DNA from: Paramecium octaurelia
Taxonomy: Eukaryota; Ciliophora; Oligohymenophorea; Peniculida; Parameciidae
Assembly (NCBI GenBank): GCA_905182995.1
Contig: CAJJDP010000034.1
Coordinates: 372,001 to 436,000, forward strand
Length of the DNA stretch: 64,000 bases
Direction: 5' to 3'
This document shows positions 48,506-60,056 of this stretch, piece by piece (positions within the stretch are counted from its first letter, which is position 1; every line of letters starts with the position of its first letter). Made by a program: the position numbers and the translations under genes. A model generated the notes under the pieces. That model did not search any database. It saw only the letters and a list, made by a program, of their open reading frames with translations, and was not told the DNA's origin.

Positions 48506-50461
48506 TCAAGTAGACACTTATAAAATAAAATTTAATCCCGAAGTTCCTATCAATCCTAACGTACTTATGCAAACCTATAAAAGTAACTCGTAGGTCATAG
48601 CTATACCCATCACTGTGTAAGGTTAAGATTTCTCTTGGTGACCTAAATCATCATACTAAAATATAGAGAATATGCAATTACCACATTTTAGATTGAATGA
48701 ATGCAAAACAATGAGTAATTCAGAAATTAGTCATCCTAGACTGCACTGCTAGTAGTGGCATTTTCAAGTACTTTTTGGAAAGCCTATTATAAATAAAATA
48801 GGGTTACACTAAAAACTGGATCTTCAGATTTGAAGGTATAATCCAGAGACTTGAAGATTTGATATGACAATTATTGAATAAGGAATAGGTTTTTACGTAA
48901 TAATCCTCTATGAATGCACCAGTGAGCATTAATTCTGGCACCTTGTAATACGAGGGCAATAGAAATGGATGCGATGACTACAAAATCAACAGTCTATTAG
49001 AGTATACTATTGATGGTAATATATTCCAAGTAGAAGAGGAATGTCATTACAACCATCATGATGGCATTGAGTAGCATTATAAAGGAAAGCATGAAGGACT
49101 GTCTCCTTGTGTATTACAACCCATAATCTAGGATCATCTTTCTCAGATTGACCCAAGAGTATAAAGATACACAGCACAATAGATTGAGAGTGGGGAACAT
49201 CTTAGATTCCTAATACACCTCTACTTTTTCAGCTGATATCAGATGAGATAGTTGAGTCATGGCAAATACCTTTCTTCTTAAATCTCTATATGTGATCATC
49301 ATCAAAACCGTTATTAAGTAAAAGTACATAAATTAGAATATGCACATTTACACAGCAATTACGTAATCCTTAACAGATTCACTGCAGAAGTTCATTATAA
49401 AAATATAGGCAATTACTCTCGCCAATGCAATTAAGATTGAGAATTTGTTTATGAATCTAAGATGACATTTCTTGTTGTATTCCTCCACGATTTCTTTGGC
49501 AATTGAAATACAATTAGCTGCTAATTCCTCATACAACTTATGTCCTCCATTATCACTATATCCGACTAGAATTCTTTTTTTTCTTTCTGGATTGGGTGCC
49601 ACCATAAAATAAAAATGAAAAGACGTTGGTTCAATTTGATGTCTCTTCATTGATTATTCAAATTCCTTGGTTATCATTGAAGGTATTTGTTATGCCCAAT
49701 GATATGGGTTTATGCTCTGTTCACATAAATCACCTATAACACTCATATCAAATCTTTCTATGAGGTTCAACTTCGAAGGGTGGAAGAATGCATACTTAAT
49801 TGCATAAGTGACATTCTCAGTCAAATAGAGGATACAAAAGAATCCGATTTCGTAATGCATCTTTTTCACTCCTTGGTTTCCTCCATAGTAAACACAGGAT
49901 AAGACAAAAATATAATTTGCGATCCAGCGAAAATAGTTGAATGCTGTTCCTTTAGTGCAACCGTAAATCCTGAAATTGCACATAAAACTCATCCATTCTT
50001 TGTCACACAGTCCGTAGACCAGCACAAATGGACCAATTATTGAGAAGAGGATTCTAAGGGCGAGATACTTGATAAATATTTTGATTCTGAAGTGGACTTC
50101 ATGTGGTTGGGTCTGGAGATATTATCAATAGTAATTATACTCTATATTTAATTGAGGTGGGATCGAAATCGCTCATCCTAGATCTTCCTAAATCCTCCCG
50201 AAAAAAGAGTGAGGAGCCATGTTTGGATTTACAGAAGGACTCTCTTTCACTTCTCCCTGGAGTTATTCCGATATTGGTTTCGTGTTTCTCTTCGAATTCG
50301 GATTGGCTTATCTAAGATTGTAGTCAAAATATTAGTGTTACTTGATTTACAGATACAATCTTATTTTGAATAAGAGAAACCCAGGATCTTTGAGGGAACT
50401 TCACTTTAACTTGATTTTTCTCCAAATCATCTAACTCATTAGCTACTTAATCGTCTGACAT
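48506..50461 (-). CDS. Multi-pass membrane protein, unknown (receptor- or channel-like)
   Basis: 623 residues after three introns (48656-48681, 50113-50140, 50312-50341), the sum divisible by three. The first 110 residues are hydrophilic. At least eight hydrophobic helices follow (for example LRILFSIIGPFVLVYGL, YIFVLSCVYYGG, FLFYLEYITINSIL and LLLQVCISTLGLIGTSGLNF), with a soluble loop between the early and middle helices (RKKRILVGYSDNGGHKLYEE). I do not recognise the family. The 3' exon (48506-48655) gives a membrane helix, which supports the long model. Confidence 0.72.
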
Positions 50462-50530
50462 TCTTCGATTATTTTATTGTTGATATATTTATTATAAAAT
50501 ATACTGTATAAAAATGATTTAATATATAAT

Positions 50531-51287
50531 TCAAATATCACTTTTGTTTGACAATTTATTCAAATTCTCAAAATTACTACTATTTTCACATCCAATTATA
50601 AATAATACGTTATTCGTATTCGTGGATATCTCATTCGATTCCACATGTTCAATCTAAGGGAAGATCTTCAAGCAAAATTTGTACACATTTTTGCAATCCA
50701 CACACTTGCACCCAGAATTACAATATTTGCCATCTTGATGACAACTACAAAAATTATTCTGACATCTAGATTTTCCACAAGTACACCCTTTTAAGTATCT
50801 TGGTGTCCTTTATTTGATTCTCTTTTGTTTAACAAGTCGCTTCTAAATTTTCTCCAATTTCTTATTTATTTACATGTTCTGGCAATTTTGACAGCCACAG
50901 TGTTTACCACACGTCTTGCCTCTTGCAAAACACTCGCAATAACTCTGCTGACACTAAGATTTGCTACATTGACATTTAATCTGAGATTTAAAAGTTATCA
51001 CTTCACTCGGTTCTATCTCTGAGCATCTTAAATCATCCAGATCTTCTTTCATTTCGCTTTTTTGTTCTTTCAAGTTGATTGAGGAGCATTGCGTTGAAAA
51101 TTACACAGAATTAGGGGCACTGATCTATTCAAATTAATCATCAATTGATTAAGCTCTAAATAATGAGTTTAGTCAATTACCTGTTAATTTGACTGTCCTC
51201 ATCGAAGAAGCCTCTGAATGATTGACAAATTGACTGATTATTTGCGTCACAGTCTGATTCACTATAGTACTACATTTATGGATTCAT
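50531..51287 (-). CDS. Tesmin/TSO1/LIN54-like CXC-domain DNA-binding protein
   Basis: 243 residues spliced over a 25-nt intron that removes an in-frame TGA in the N-terminal part. Two CXC repeats lie in tandem: CQCSKSQCQQSYCECFARGK with CGKHCGCQNC, then KGCTCGKSRCQNNFCSC with KYCNSGCKCVDC, joined by a basic linker containing a short RTPRY motif. This arrangement is the CRC domain of LIN54/tesmin/TSO1, which reads CHR promoter elements in cell-cycle genes. Here the protein is little more than the domain with acidic, Asn/Ser-rich flanks. A cell-cycle transcription role is inferred from the family. Confidence 0.93.
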
Positions 51288-51465
51288 CCTTGTTCAAAAT
51301 AAATATTTCTCAAGTTTTTGTCAGGGCAATACAGCTTATATACTTGGAATTCGAGGATAACTTCACAAGATACAAGAAAAAATGGCTGAGTTTTTCTGGG
51401 CCTAAAATTTGCAAGAGTTTATATTATAAAAAAATAATTGAAATTCTATAATTTCAAATATTATT

Positions 51466-52444
51466 ATGTTTTTTAATGACAATGCAAGTTAATAATAAAT
51501 CGCACTTACTCCTGATTCTAAATTTACTGAGAGAGTGAAAATTCCACAAACTCAAACCAAACAATAGATCATTGAACATCATTAAGGCATTAACAAATTA
51601 CTTGACAAAATGAATGAAACCATCGGCAGAATCTTTAAAACCAAAGAAGATGAATTACGAGGCAATATCAAACAATAAATTGATGAAGCATAAGCATAAG
51701 TAATATAATTGACTAATGAAACCACAGAAGATCAAGTGCAACGTAAATTGAAAGAAAAAAGACAAGAAATTGAAGAAGAAAGACAAAAAATATTATAATC
51801 ATCCATGGAATTCTCAAACAAATGTATTGAATACAAGAACAGTCTCAGCAAAGTCATGACTACAACTAAAGATCTCATCTCGGAGATCCAATTCCTCGAC
51901 ACTCAATTGATGAGTGCCAAAATCACTAACTCACAATTAAAGAAGTAATTAGAAAGCATCTAAACCAACACAGTTAATCAAGACTATTACAGTCACGAAT
52001 CAACCTTCAGATAACCAGAAATAACAGGAATGGACATCGAAGGAGTCAATGAACAGTATTAAAAGGCCGAATAAGAACTAATTAAAACCAAAAAGATCTA
52101 CGAGAACATTGAATAAGTCAAATAGGATTAAGCATTTGAAGAAAATCAAATCGAAAAAATATTCCTAGTAATCTATTCAACTAACTCCTTAGGAATGTGT
52201 CTAAAAAGTCAAGCAACACAAACTCAATACTGACATCCAAAAAGTGTAATAACAGAGTAAAAATCCCAGATAATTACTTAAACCTATTCAATCATTGAAG
52301 CAATTTCACAAACAAACAGAAGCATTAAACCAACAAGATTTCATATTTTCAGACATTGAATTCAATGACATTCATAAGAAAATGATTTTCGATGAATTCT
52401 TATCAAGAAACGAAATCAAAGCACTGATTTACAATTTGCTTTGA
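51466..52444 (+). CDS. Coiled-coil protein, unknown
   Basis: 317 residues spliced over a 25-nt intron (52168-52192). The N-terminus has MFFNDNASQQQIALTPDSK. Most of the protein is coiled coil (ERQKILQSSMEFSNKCIEYK; LKKQLESIQTN; QLKKPIQSL-like), with a structured end (EFNDIHKKMIFDEFLSRNEI). Start ATG 51466 is chosen because the coding frame has no other upstream ATG. No family recognised. Confidence 0.7.
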
Positions 52445-52524
52445 TATATTACATTTTAACGCAGTTCCTAAATTCAGCATTAATGTTAAAAACAATACTT
52501 ATTCAATATCATATACACATAATG

Positions 52525-53064
52525 TCACCTTTTACTTTTTTTTTATTGCTACTTTTTAACAGGTTATTTGTTTTACACTTTATTAACAAGTTAATTGTTT
52601 TACAATTTATTGGTCAATTCTTCCAATTTTATTTAGACTTATCTTTCAATTTCTTTTTTCTATTCTTGACGCAGAGTTTCCTCTATTCTTTTTAAATCCT
52701 ATAATCGTTGCATTTCCATTCTGTGAAACTCAATTTGTTATTAAGTGACAACTTGCTTTGGCTCATCTTATTTCTACTTCACCTCCTCTTGCTTCTTTTC
52801 TAACAAACTTTTCAGAGCCTTTTCCTATTTTTTTTGCTTACTTGATTTATTCTTTTTAGTTTTATCATTCTCCTTTTTCCCTTGATTAGAATTTGAGACA
52901 ATTGATGAATTTTATACTTCTTATCGCTATAACTAATTTTATTATTGAGGAGTGTCATCTTCCCATTTTACTATGCCAAAACACTTTAAGAAGAGCATTA
53001 TAAAATAATAGAAGATCTTAAGTAGCACAAATAGTCCGAATATTGCTTATATTGTTTATAACAT
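52525..53064 (-). CDS. N-terminally anchored, basic Gln/Lys-rich protein
   Basis: An intronless frame of 179 residues. Residues 8-33 are strongly hydrophobic (IFGLFVLLKIFYYFIMLFL), forming a signal anchor. The rest is highly charged coiled coil with basic stretches (KKENDKTKKNKSSKQKKQ; QEQKKEIERQVQIKLEEL) and ends KKSKR. It is likely a membrane-anchored structural or tethering protein. No family recognised. Confidence 0.65.
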
Positions 53065-53453
53065 TAATTTATTAATAATTAAAAACACATGTAAATAATA
53101 CATTTATTGAAATTAATAAATCGAACATTAATTTATAAAACGTTCTCGAGTATTTAATACATCATCATATTTTAAATTAATACTTATGTAAATTCTGATT
53201 ACATATATCCATATATGTATATGCTTGATCATTAATATTAAAAATAATTAAGATTATAGTTCTATTTGAGTTATTGTGATAAAACTTTAGAATTTCCTTT
53301 TCATTAATGATTTGTCCTCTATTTAGTAATATAAAATCTTTGAATTAATCAAATTTATATTATTTTTACCATATAAATAATAGGATATATTATATATTAA
53401 TTTGATAAATAAAATACTGTAGATTCTAAAATTTAGAAAAAAATAAACACAAA
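53065..53453. other. Intergenic, very AT-rich
   Basis: No gene is seen; long A/T tracts lie between two minus-strand genes. Confidence 0.5.
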
Positions 53454-54708
53454 TCAATAAAATTAAAATATTTTAGTGTTATTGACACTGCTTTTTTTAG
53501 ATTTGATTCTGAATTGTGACTACTTCTCTTAATATGCATATCCTTCAAACAAATGCTGATTTTCTCTTATCAAATGTTAATGCAGTCTTATGATTTAATT
53601 GTTCTCTTCGTCTTCATAATATATCTGTGATTAATCGAAATTGTCTGCGGTTTTAGGAATGAAAGGTGCTTTCAACTTTTTCTAAAGAAGCAACTCAAAT
53701 GGGAAATTCTTGAACCATTTATGTTATCTGGGATAAACCAATCTGTTTTGTGGTTTCCTCTACAATAACAAATTAATGAAGTCAATAGACTCATTAGACC
53801 ACCCCTCAGCAGAACTTTGGATCTAAACTTATTTAGCAAGGATCTACTCCCTGATTTCCCTTCTATTGCCATAATAGGGTCTTCTTCCCGTCATGAACTC
53901 ATAGCAGATTACTCCCAAGGCGAAGAAATCTACAGCTTCACCGTGATCTTATCTGAATATAACTTCTGGTGCCATATATCCTGGAGTGCCACTGGTTTCG
54001 AAATTCTAACCAGTTTTTTTAATGGCCACACCAAGATCAGTAATACGAACATATCCTTGATTATCTAAGATCAAATTTTCCGGTTTGATGTCTCTGTGTA
54101 TGATATTATTCTCATGCAAATACTCCAATCCAACGATAATACAAGCAGCAAAGAATTCTAATATATATAAAATAGATTGTATTACTTGTTTACTCTTCTG
54201 TGAATTTTCTCAATTTTCCTAAATGGTATCTAAGATCACCGCCTCCCAAATAATCTAAGACCAAATAGAGATTGTGATTGTCTTGAAATGCAGAAAAAAC
54301 ATTGATTAAGAAATTGTGTCTCAATTCAGTTAAAAATTATAATTCGCTCATAATACTTTGGACACTTTATTTCAGAAGCACCAAAGCCTTACTGATTTCT
54401 TTCATGGCAAAAACTTATTGTTTATAACTAACTTTCCACACTTTTCCAAATCCCCCTACTCCAATAATGTATTAAGGTAGAAAATGATGCTTGTTTAAGG
54501 AGTTGTCTACTTCCATTGAAGTGTCCTTTGAACTTTGTCTCGTATTAAAACTGTTCTTGTGCGATGTCTTATTATTATTATCAGACACCCTTCTACGATT
54601 TAACACGTTAATATTTTGAAAAAGACAATTGAAGGAAACGTCATTCTGACCATGTTTGTAAGGAGAAGAGTATCTTCGCAAGGCAATTTTTAACTTTGTT
54701 TCTGTCAT
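53454..54708 (-). CDS. AGC-type Ser/Thr kinase (YANK/STK32-like)
   Basis: 408 residues spliced over a 28-nt intron (54158-54185). A 75-residue Asn/Ser-rich N-terminus precedes the catalytic domain: [11 protein letters not shown] (glycine loop), FAMKEISK (ATP lysine), [17 protein letters not shown] and [11 protein letters not shown] (as in YANK/STK32), [13 protein letters not shown] (catalytic loop), [10 protein letters not shown] and [10 protein letters not shown]. The metal-binding motif reads DLG instead of DFG. After the kinase core there is a short basic and acidic tail without an obvious hydrophobic AGC motif. The substrate is unknown. Confidence 0.9.
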
Positions 54709-54935
54709 TGGATGACGCAAGCAAATTAATTTTAATTAATAAACAACAGAAATAATATATTATAATCTTTCAATCTTACTTCCTTTATACTTTATATTTT
54801 AATACAATTTATCTATTTATAGTAGAAAATAGATAGCATCTCATTATTTAATATTATAATTAGTAAATTTTATATAAAATGAAATACAATTATAGTCTAA
54901 ATTAAATACTCTATAAAAATCTTAACCAAAAATGT

Positions 54936-56500
54936 ATGCTTTTTGATAGATTTGAAGCAGAAGTAAAGCTGTATTTTAGAAAGAAAGATACCCATCAATC
55001 TTCATTTGAATGCTTCTGCACAATTTTACTTGTTCTGTTCTTGACAGTTATATATATGTTAGGAACAAAAAGTCTCATCAAGGAAGAAACATTCACCTTA
55101 TGATATATTGATAAACTAACGAGATCTCCTAGAATAGAGTACTCAATGTGGACCCACTTCTCTCCAGAGATTTGATGATGGCCTTCTAAGCTGAGAATCT
55201 CATATAAAATGGAACCAAAATGACTTTTTAATTTCATTTTTGTGTCTCAAAAGTAAATAATGGGGGAAAATGGAAACACCACCAAATTAGAATAATTCAT
55301 ATTTGAGTATGGTGAAATATCAGTAATTTGATTAGCTATTTTCTTATCACCATTCTTGTTTATTTATTTGAGATACAACCAAACAGGTAACTGGATCAAA
55401 CTTTCTAAATTTTTTATATCAATTTGGTGTGCTTGAAATAAATGGAGGAACGATGTGTTCTCCTTTTTTTTGAATGTTTGGTTAATAAGATCTATGAATG
55501 TCACAAATCCATTGAAGATGTTGTAACGAAATTTGAAAATAGTGCTTATTGGGTCATCGATTTGTCAAAATAGTGAGGAGAGCTCAAATTTACTAAACAA
55601 AAAATTATTAAAAAGATGATATAGATGATGAAATTGTTAATTATCATGCCATTCAATAGAATCATAAGCATAATAAACTTAAAACCTATAAATATATGTA
55701 GAATACTGCAATGAAATTAAATCTGTTATTTAGATTAGGATAAAACGAAATTTCACAAAATTTTTATTTAATTAATTTTTGAAAGCAAAAAAAAATTATC
55801 ATTTGTCGTTCATTTATTGCCAAATAGGTGTCTGGTTCATTTGAATAGAGTGCTGCAGTCAATTAATAATCCCAGTTGCTTGAAAAACCTTGAAAAATGA
55901 TATTGAGAGATATGGATCTCCTGGTTATAATGAGTAAACTATAGGAAATTGAAAAAATCAATCGTGTGATTTTAAAAACAAACCTAAACTATATAATTAT
56001 CTACAATACCTGTCTATGGTGTTTGTTAAAGTGAAAATCAATCAAGGAAAGTATAATTATAGGTTAATCCATAATGATCGAAAAAGTAAAAGAGACGCCT
56101 TAGATTGTGAATGTCTTCCAAATCCTTACTTGGTATAAGATTGAAGTTTACTGAAAAGAAGTACAATCAACTACATGAAGCTTACGAAGATTTAGCACTT
56201 GCAGAGGATCTAGAAGAAACATAAAATATCATGAATCGGTGACTATTAAACTAGTAGAGCCTACAATATATTATAGTTTTAATTCTCTATTTGAAATGGA
56301 AAAACTATCTAAATAGAGGCCTAAGACTCACGGATAAAGATCTTAACATGAATTTGAAGAAGAAATAGACAACAATTAGGATATCGAGTGCCTCTATAAA
56401 TGGTTAAAGTAAGGAGATTTTAAACAAGAAATCACAACTGAGCTTATCTGAAAATCGATATAAGAATTTGAATACGCGTTAGAGTTCTATATGACAGTTA
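54936..56500 (+). pseudogene. Decayed or mis-sequenced gene for a membrane/coiled protein
   Basis: The stretch opens with a credible start (MLFDRFEAEVKLYFRKK, then a membrane segment FCTILLVLFLTVIYMLG) but hits TGA within 56 codons. Further blocks read as protein in all three plus frames: [71 protein letters not shown] and DKDLNMNLKKKQTTIRISS. No set of 20-34-nt introns joins them. A T7 run at 55464-55470 sits exactly at one frame change. I read this as a pseudogene, or possibly a real gene with several sequencing errors. Confidence 0.5.
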
Positions 56501-56745
56501 AAGGATGTGAAGTTGAATCAGATAAGATCAAAATAGGTTTCATGTATGTTGAATTTTTTCTCCATGATTATTTATGATATCTTCATTTATTTAGTATAGG
56601 GTTCTTAATAATAGAGTCGGTGTATTCAGTGAATCTATTAAAAATGAGTTAAATATAAATATAATGCAATGAATCCTCGTAATATATTAAGGAATATTTA
56701 AATTACATCACTGAGAGTAGGTATTTTATAATAATTTTTATTTTA

Positions 56746-57372
56746 ATGCTTGACTGCTGTTCCTTGTGTGAAAAACATAGGGGAAAGATTAAGAAAGGGC
56801 TATTCTTATTTCCTGCTGAATTCAAACAATAATATTAGAATTGTTACATTTCATAAATTGTGTTGAAATTGATAGCTTTGAACAACAATGAACCGATTCA
56901 TTAGGATAGTTTCGTGGTTATAGACAATGACCTTATTATCTGTGAATTGTGTTGGTAATTGATGTAATATGGGTTCACATGTTAGAAGTGTAAAACTCTT
57001 AATTTTATATAAAATGATAATTAAAGAAGGTGTCAATTTTGTAACACTAATTTATGCCTCAGTTGTGGGAAGCAATTAGATCTGTTCAGAAACAACCAAT
57101 AGAATTGTTATCAATGTTAGAGACAAGAAATAATTTCATATAAGATTGCCTACATTGTGATGATAATTGTAGTGGGATTACTGCTACCGTATTTGGCTCT
57201 CACCTACCTTTTAACTAAGTTCTTTGACCCTATTCATTAATACGCGTTTTGTAGGAAAAGCGCCATGAGAACGTTATTGTTATTTGTTATTTTGTTTCCA
57301 ATAATGTTCCCATATGCTTTAATCGAAATTGTTGTTGCTGGCTTCAAAGCAATAATAAGAAATTTAAGGTGA
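56746..57372 (+). CDS. Zinc-ribbon membrane protein, first (duplicated) copy
   Basis: This copy is identical to the gene at 58099-58725, where it is described. It lies wholly inside the duplicated segment and is probably the same gene assembled twice. Confidence 0.6.
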
Positions 57373-57485
57373 ATTTAAAATAATCATAATACTACGATAA
57401 TTAATTAATTAATTATTATTATGGGGGCACCCTTACATAATTTAAATGGAGGGAATATTTGAATTAAATATTAATATTAATAATT

Positions 57486-57662
57486 ATGGCAAACGTGTTC
57501 TTTGACATCTCATTTGGTGGAGGAGCTCCAAGCAGAATCGTTTTCAAGCTCTATGATGACGTCGTTCCAAAGACAGCTCATAATTTCAGAGAACTTGCCA
57601 CTGGATGTACTCAGTTAACTCTATTTTTAGCTAAGGGTTTTGGCTACAAGGGATCCCCCTTC
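57486..57662 (+). CDS. Cyclophilin A, 5' fragment cut at the N
   Basis: This is the first 177 bases of the cyclophilin gene (start [12 protein letters not shown]) including its first intron, ending at the N after the codon for Phe in GSPF. The complete copy is at 58839-59403. It is a product of the assembly duplication. Confidence 0.7.
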
Positions 57663-58098
57663 NAAATAGAGGCCTAAGACTCACGGATAAAGATCTTAAC
57701 ATGAATTTGAAGAAGAAATAGACAACAATTAGGATATCGAGTGCCTCTATAAATGGTTAAAGTAAGGAGATTTTAAACAAGAAATCACAACTGAGCTTAT
57801 CTGAAAATCGATATAAGAATTTGAATACGCGTTAGAGTTCTATATGACAGTTAAAGGATGTGAAGTTGAATCAGATAAGATCAAAATAGGTTTCATGTAT
57901 GTTGAATTTTTTCTCCATGATTATTTATGATATCTTCATTTATTTAGTATAGGGTTCTTAATAATAGAGTCGGTGTATTCAGTGAATCTATTAAAAATGA
58001 GTTAAATATAAATATAATGCAATGAATCCTCGTAATATATTAAGGAATATTTAAATTACATCACTGAGAGTAGGTATTTTATAATAATTTTTATTTTA

Positions 58099-58725
58099 AT
58101 GCTTGACTGCTGTTCCTTGTGTGAAAAACATAGGGGAAAGATTAAGAAAGGGCTATTCTTATTTCCTGCTGAATTCAAACAATAATATTAGAATTGTTAC
58201 ATTTCATAAATTGTGTTGAAATTGATAGCTTTGAACAACAATGAACCGATTCATTAGGATAGTTTCGTGGTTATAGACAATGACCTTATTATCTGTGAAT
58301 TGTGTTGGTAATTGATGTAATATGGGTTCACATGTTAGAAGTGTAAAACTCTTAATTTTATATAAAATGATAATTAAAGAAGGTGTCAATTTTGTAACAC
58401 TAATTTATGCCTCAGTTGTGGGAAGCAATTAGATCTGTTCAGAAACAACCAATAGAATTGTTATCAATGTTAGAGACAAGAAATAATTTCATATAAGATT
58501 GCCTACATTGTGATGATAATTGTAGTGGGATTACTGCTACCGTATTTGGCTCTCACCTACCTTTTAACTAAGTTCTTTGACCCTATTCATTAATACGCGT
58601 TTTGTAGGAAAAGCGCCATGAGAACGTTATTGTTATTTGTTATTTTGTTTCCAATAATGTTCCCATATGCTTTAATCGAAATTGTTGTTGCTGGCTTCAA
58701 AGCAATAATAAGAAATTTAAGGTGA
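58099..58725 (+). CDS. Zinc-ribbon protein with C-terminal membrane helices
   Basis: A 208-residue frame starting MLDCCSLCEKH. It has a dense cysteine array: CSLCEKH, CELCWQLM, CQKCKTL, CQFCNTNLCLSCG and CYQCQRQ, at least five CxxC knuckles forming tandem zinc ribbons. Two hydrophobic segments follow (AYIVMIIVVGLLLPYLAL; LLLFVILFPIMFPYALIEI) with a short basic end. The layout suggests a zinc-ribbon protein anchored in an internal membrane. The cysteine spacing does not match a canonical RING finger, so ubiquitin ligase activity cannot be claimed. It stops 113 bp before cyclophilin. Confidence 0.72.
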
Positions 58726-58838
58726 ATTTAAAATAATCATAATACTACGATAATTAATTAATTAATTATTATTATGGGGGCACCCTTACATAATTTAAAT
58801 GGAGGGAATATTTGAATTAAATATTAATATTAATAATT

Positions 58839-59403
58839 ATGGCAAACGTGTTCTTTGACATCTCATTTGGTGGAGGAGCTCCAAGCAGAATCGTTTTCAA
58901 GCTCTATGATGACGTCGTTCCAAAGACAGCTCATAATTTCAGAGAACTTGCCACTGGATGTACTCAGTTAACTCTATTTTTAGCTAAGGGTTTTGGCTAC
59001 AAGGGATCCCCCTTCCACAGAGTCATCACTGATTTTATGGCTCAAGGAGGTGATTTCACAAATCAAAATGGAACAGGAGGAAAATCAATCTATGGAGAGA
59101 AATTCCCAGTAAATATCATATCAATGATTAGGATGAAAATTTCAAAATCAAACACACCAAACCAGCACTTTTGTCAATGGCCAATGCTGGTCCAAACACA
59201 AACGGATCTTAATTCTTTATCACCTTCGTTCCATGCCCATGGTTAGATAATAAGCATGTAGTATTTGGTGAAGTTGTAGGAGGAGAAAAAGACCCCACCT
59301 TAGAATTATTAAAGAAAAGTAATACTTATTCTCAAATGTAGATTCATCACAATAGGGTAAACCAAAAACAAATATCTAAATCGTTAATTCAGGAACATTA
59401 TGA
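58839..59403 (+). CDS. Cyclophilin A, peptidyl-prolyl cis-trans isomerase
   Basis: 164 residues after three introns (58963-58986, 59109-59131 and 59319-59341). The catalytic segment [15 protein letters not shown] has the key Arg, Phe, Met and Gln; [16 protein letters not shown] and [13 protein letters not shown] (the cyclosporin-contact Trp) follow, and the end reads NIQIVNSGTL. All features match single-domain cytosolic cyclophilin A in length and order. It speeds proline isomerisation in protein folding. The first intron is 24 nt and carries no in-frame TGA, so retention would insert eight residues. Confidence 0.95.
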
Positions 59404-60056
59404 AAATAAATATACATTCATCATACAAATCAATTCCATTTACATTTAATAAAGTATCTAAAATTTAAATTATATATATAAATAATTATGTTTATAATCC
59501 CCTTCTTTTCTAATGTTGTGTTCATTTATAATATATTACTCACAACACACACAATATTAAGATATTTAATTGAAATAATATTATTAGTTGATATCACAAA
59601 ATAAACATTGTGGAATACACAAAATGCTTGATATTAAAGATCCTTTGTGAAAAAGTAGGCATATATACTTTTGAAGTTCTGTTCAAAGTATCATTTGGAT
59701 ATTCATATATAAGGGGATCATTTTTTTGGAAATGCTAAAAGGTATTTAAGATATGGAGTTTGAATAGATTTTTACACTATTTGCAATGATTTTTAGAATT
59801 GGAATATGCAATATATAATGTAAGCATAAGATGTTTCAATTTCCTATTTATTATACATGATTATTATACCTTATTCATTCTTAAATGGGCACAAAATTTG
59901 ATCTATATAATTCCAAAAGCTTGGTTTCTTAATTTTAATAATCAAACCTTACTTAATGAATTGATGTAGAGTTCAAAATGGTAAAAGGATCCCTAAATAT
60001 CTATGCCCATAGAAATTCGAATGATATACTAATTAAATTATAATTTTGGTCATTTT
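59404..60056. other. Intergenic, AT-rich
   Basis: No gene is seen. It contains the 3' flank of cyclophilin with an ACACAC tract near 59540 and the 5' flank of the nucleotide kinase. Confidence 0.5.

Larger units (their letters stand above)
56311..59015. repeat. Exact 1,352-bp tandem duplication split by one N (assembly overlap)
   Basis: Bases 56311-57662 reappear at 57664-59015 (offset 1,353), again with a single N (57663) between the copies and with smooth gene continuation only after the second copy. The first copy breaks the cyclophilin gene in mid-exon. Taken together with 1502-4238, the pattern indicates unmerged contig overlap, not biology. Confidence 0.9.

Noticed and set aside
48340..48640. 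Plus-strand frame reading like an adaptin-ear segment (TYKIKFNPEVPINPN..)
   Set aside because: It contains TGA that no short intron removes, and the opposite strand encodes a membrane helix that completes the 623-residue membrane protein.
52441..52695. 84-codon hydrophobic plus-strand frame
   Set aside because: It is the reverse complement of a Lys/Gln-rich coiled coil (AAA/CAA codons give Phe/Leu on the other strand).
54995..55237. 80-codon minus-strand frame (MKLKSHFGSILYE..)
   Set aside because: Antisense to a more protein-like plus-strand block with a membrane segment; no family and no gene structure.
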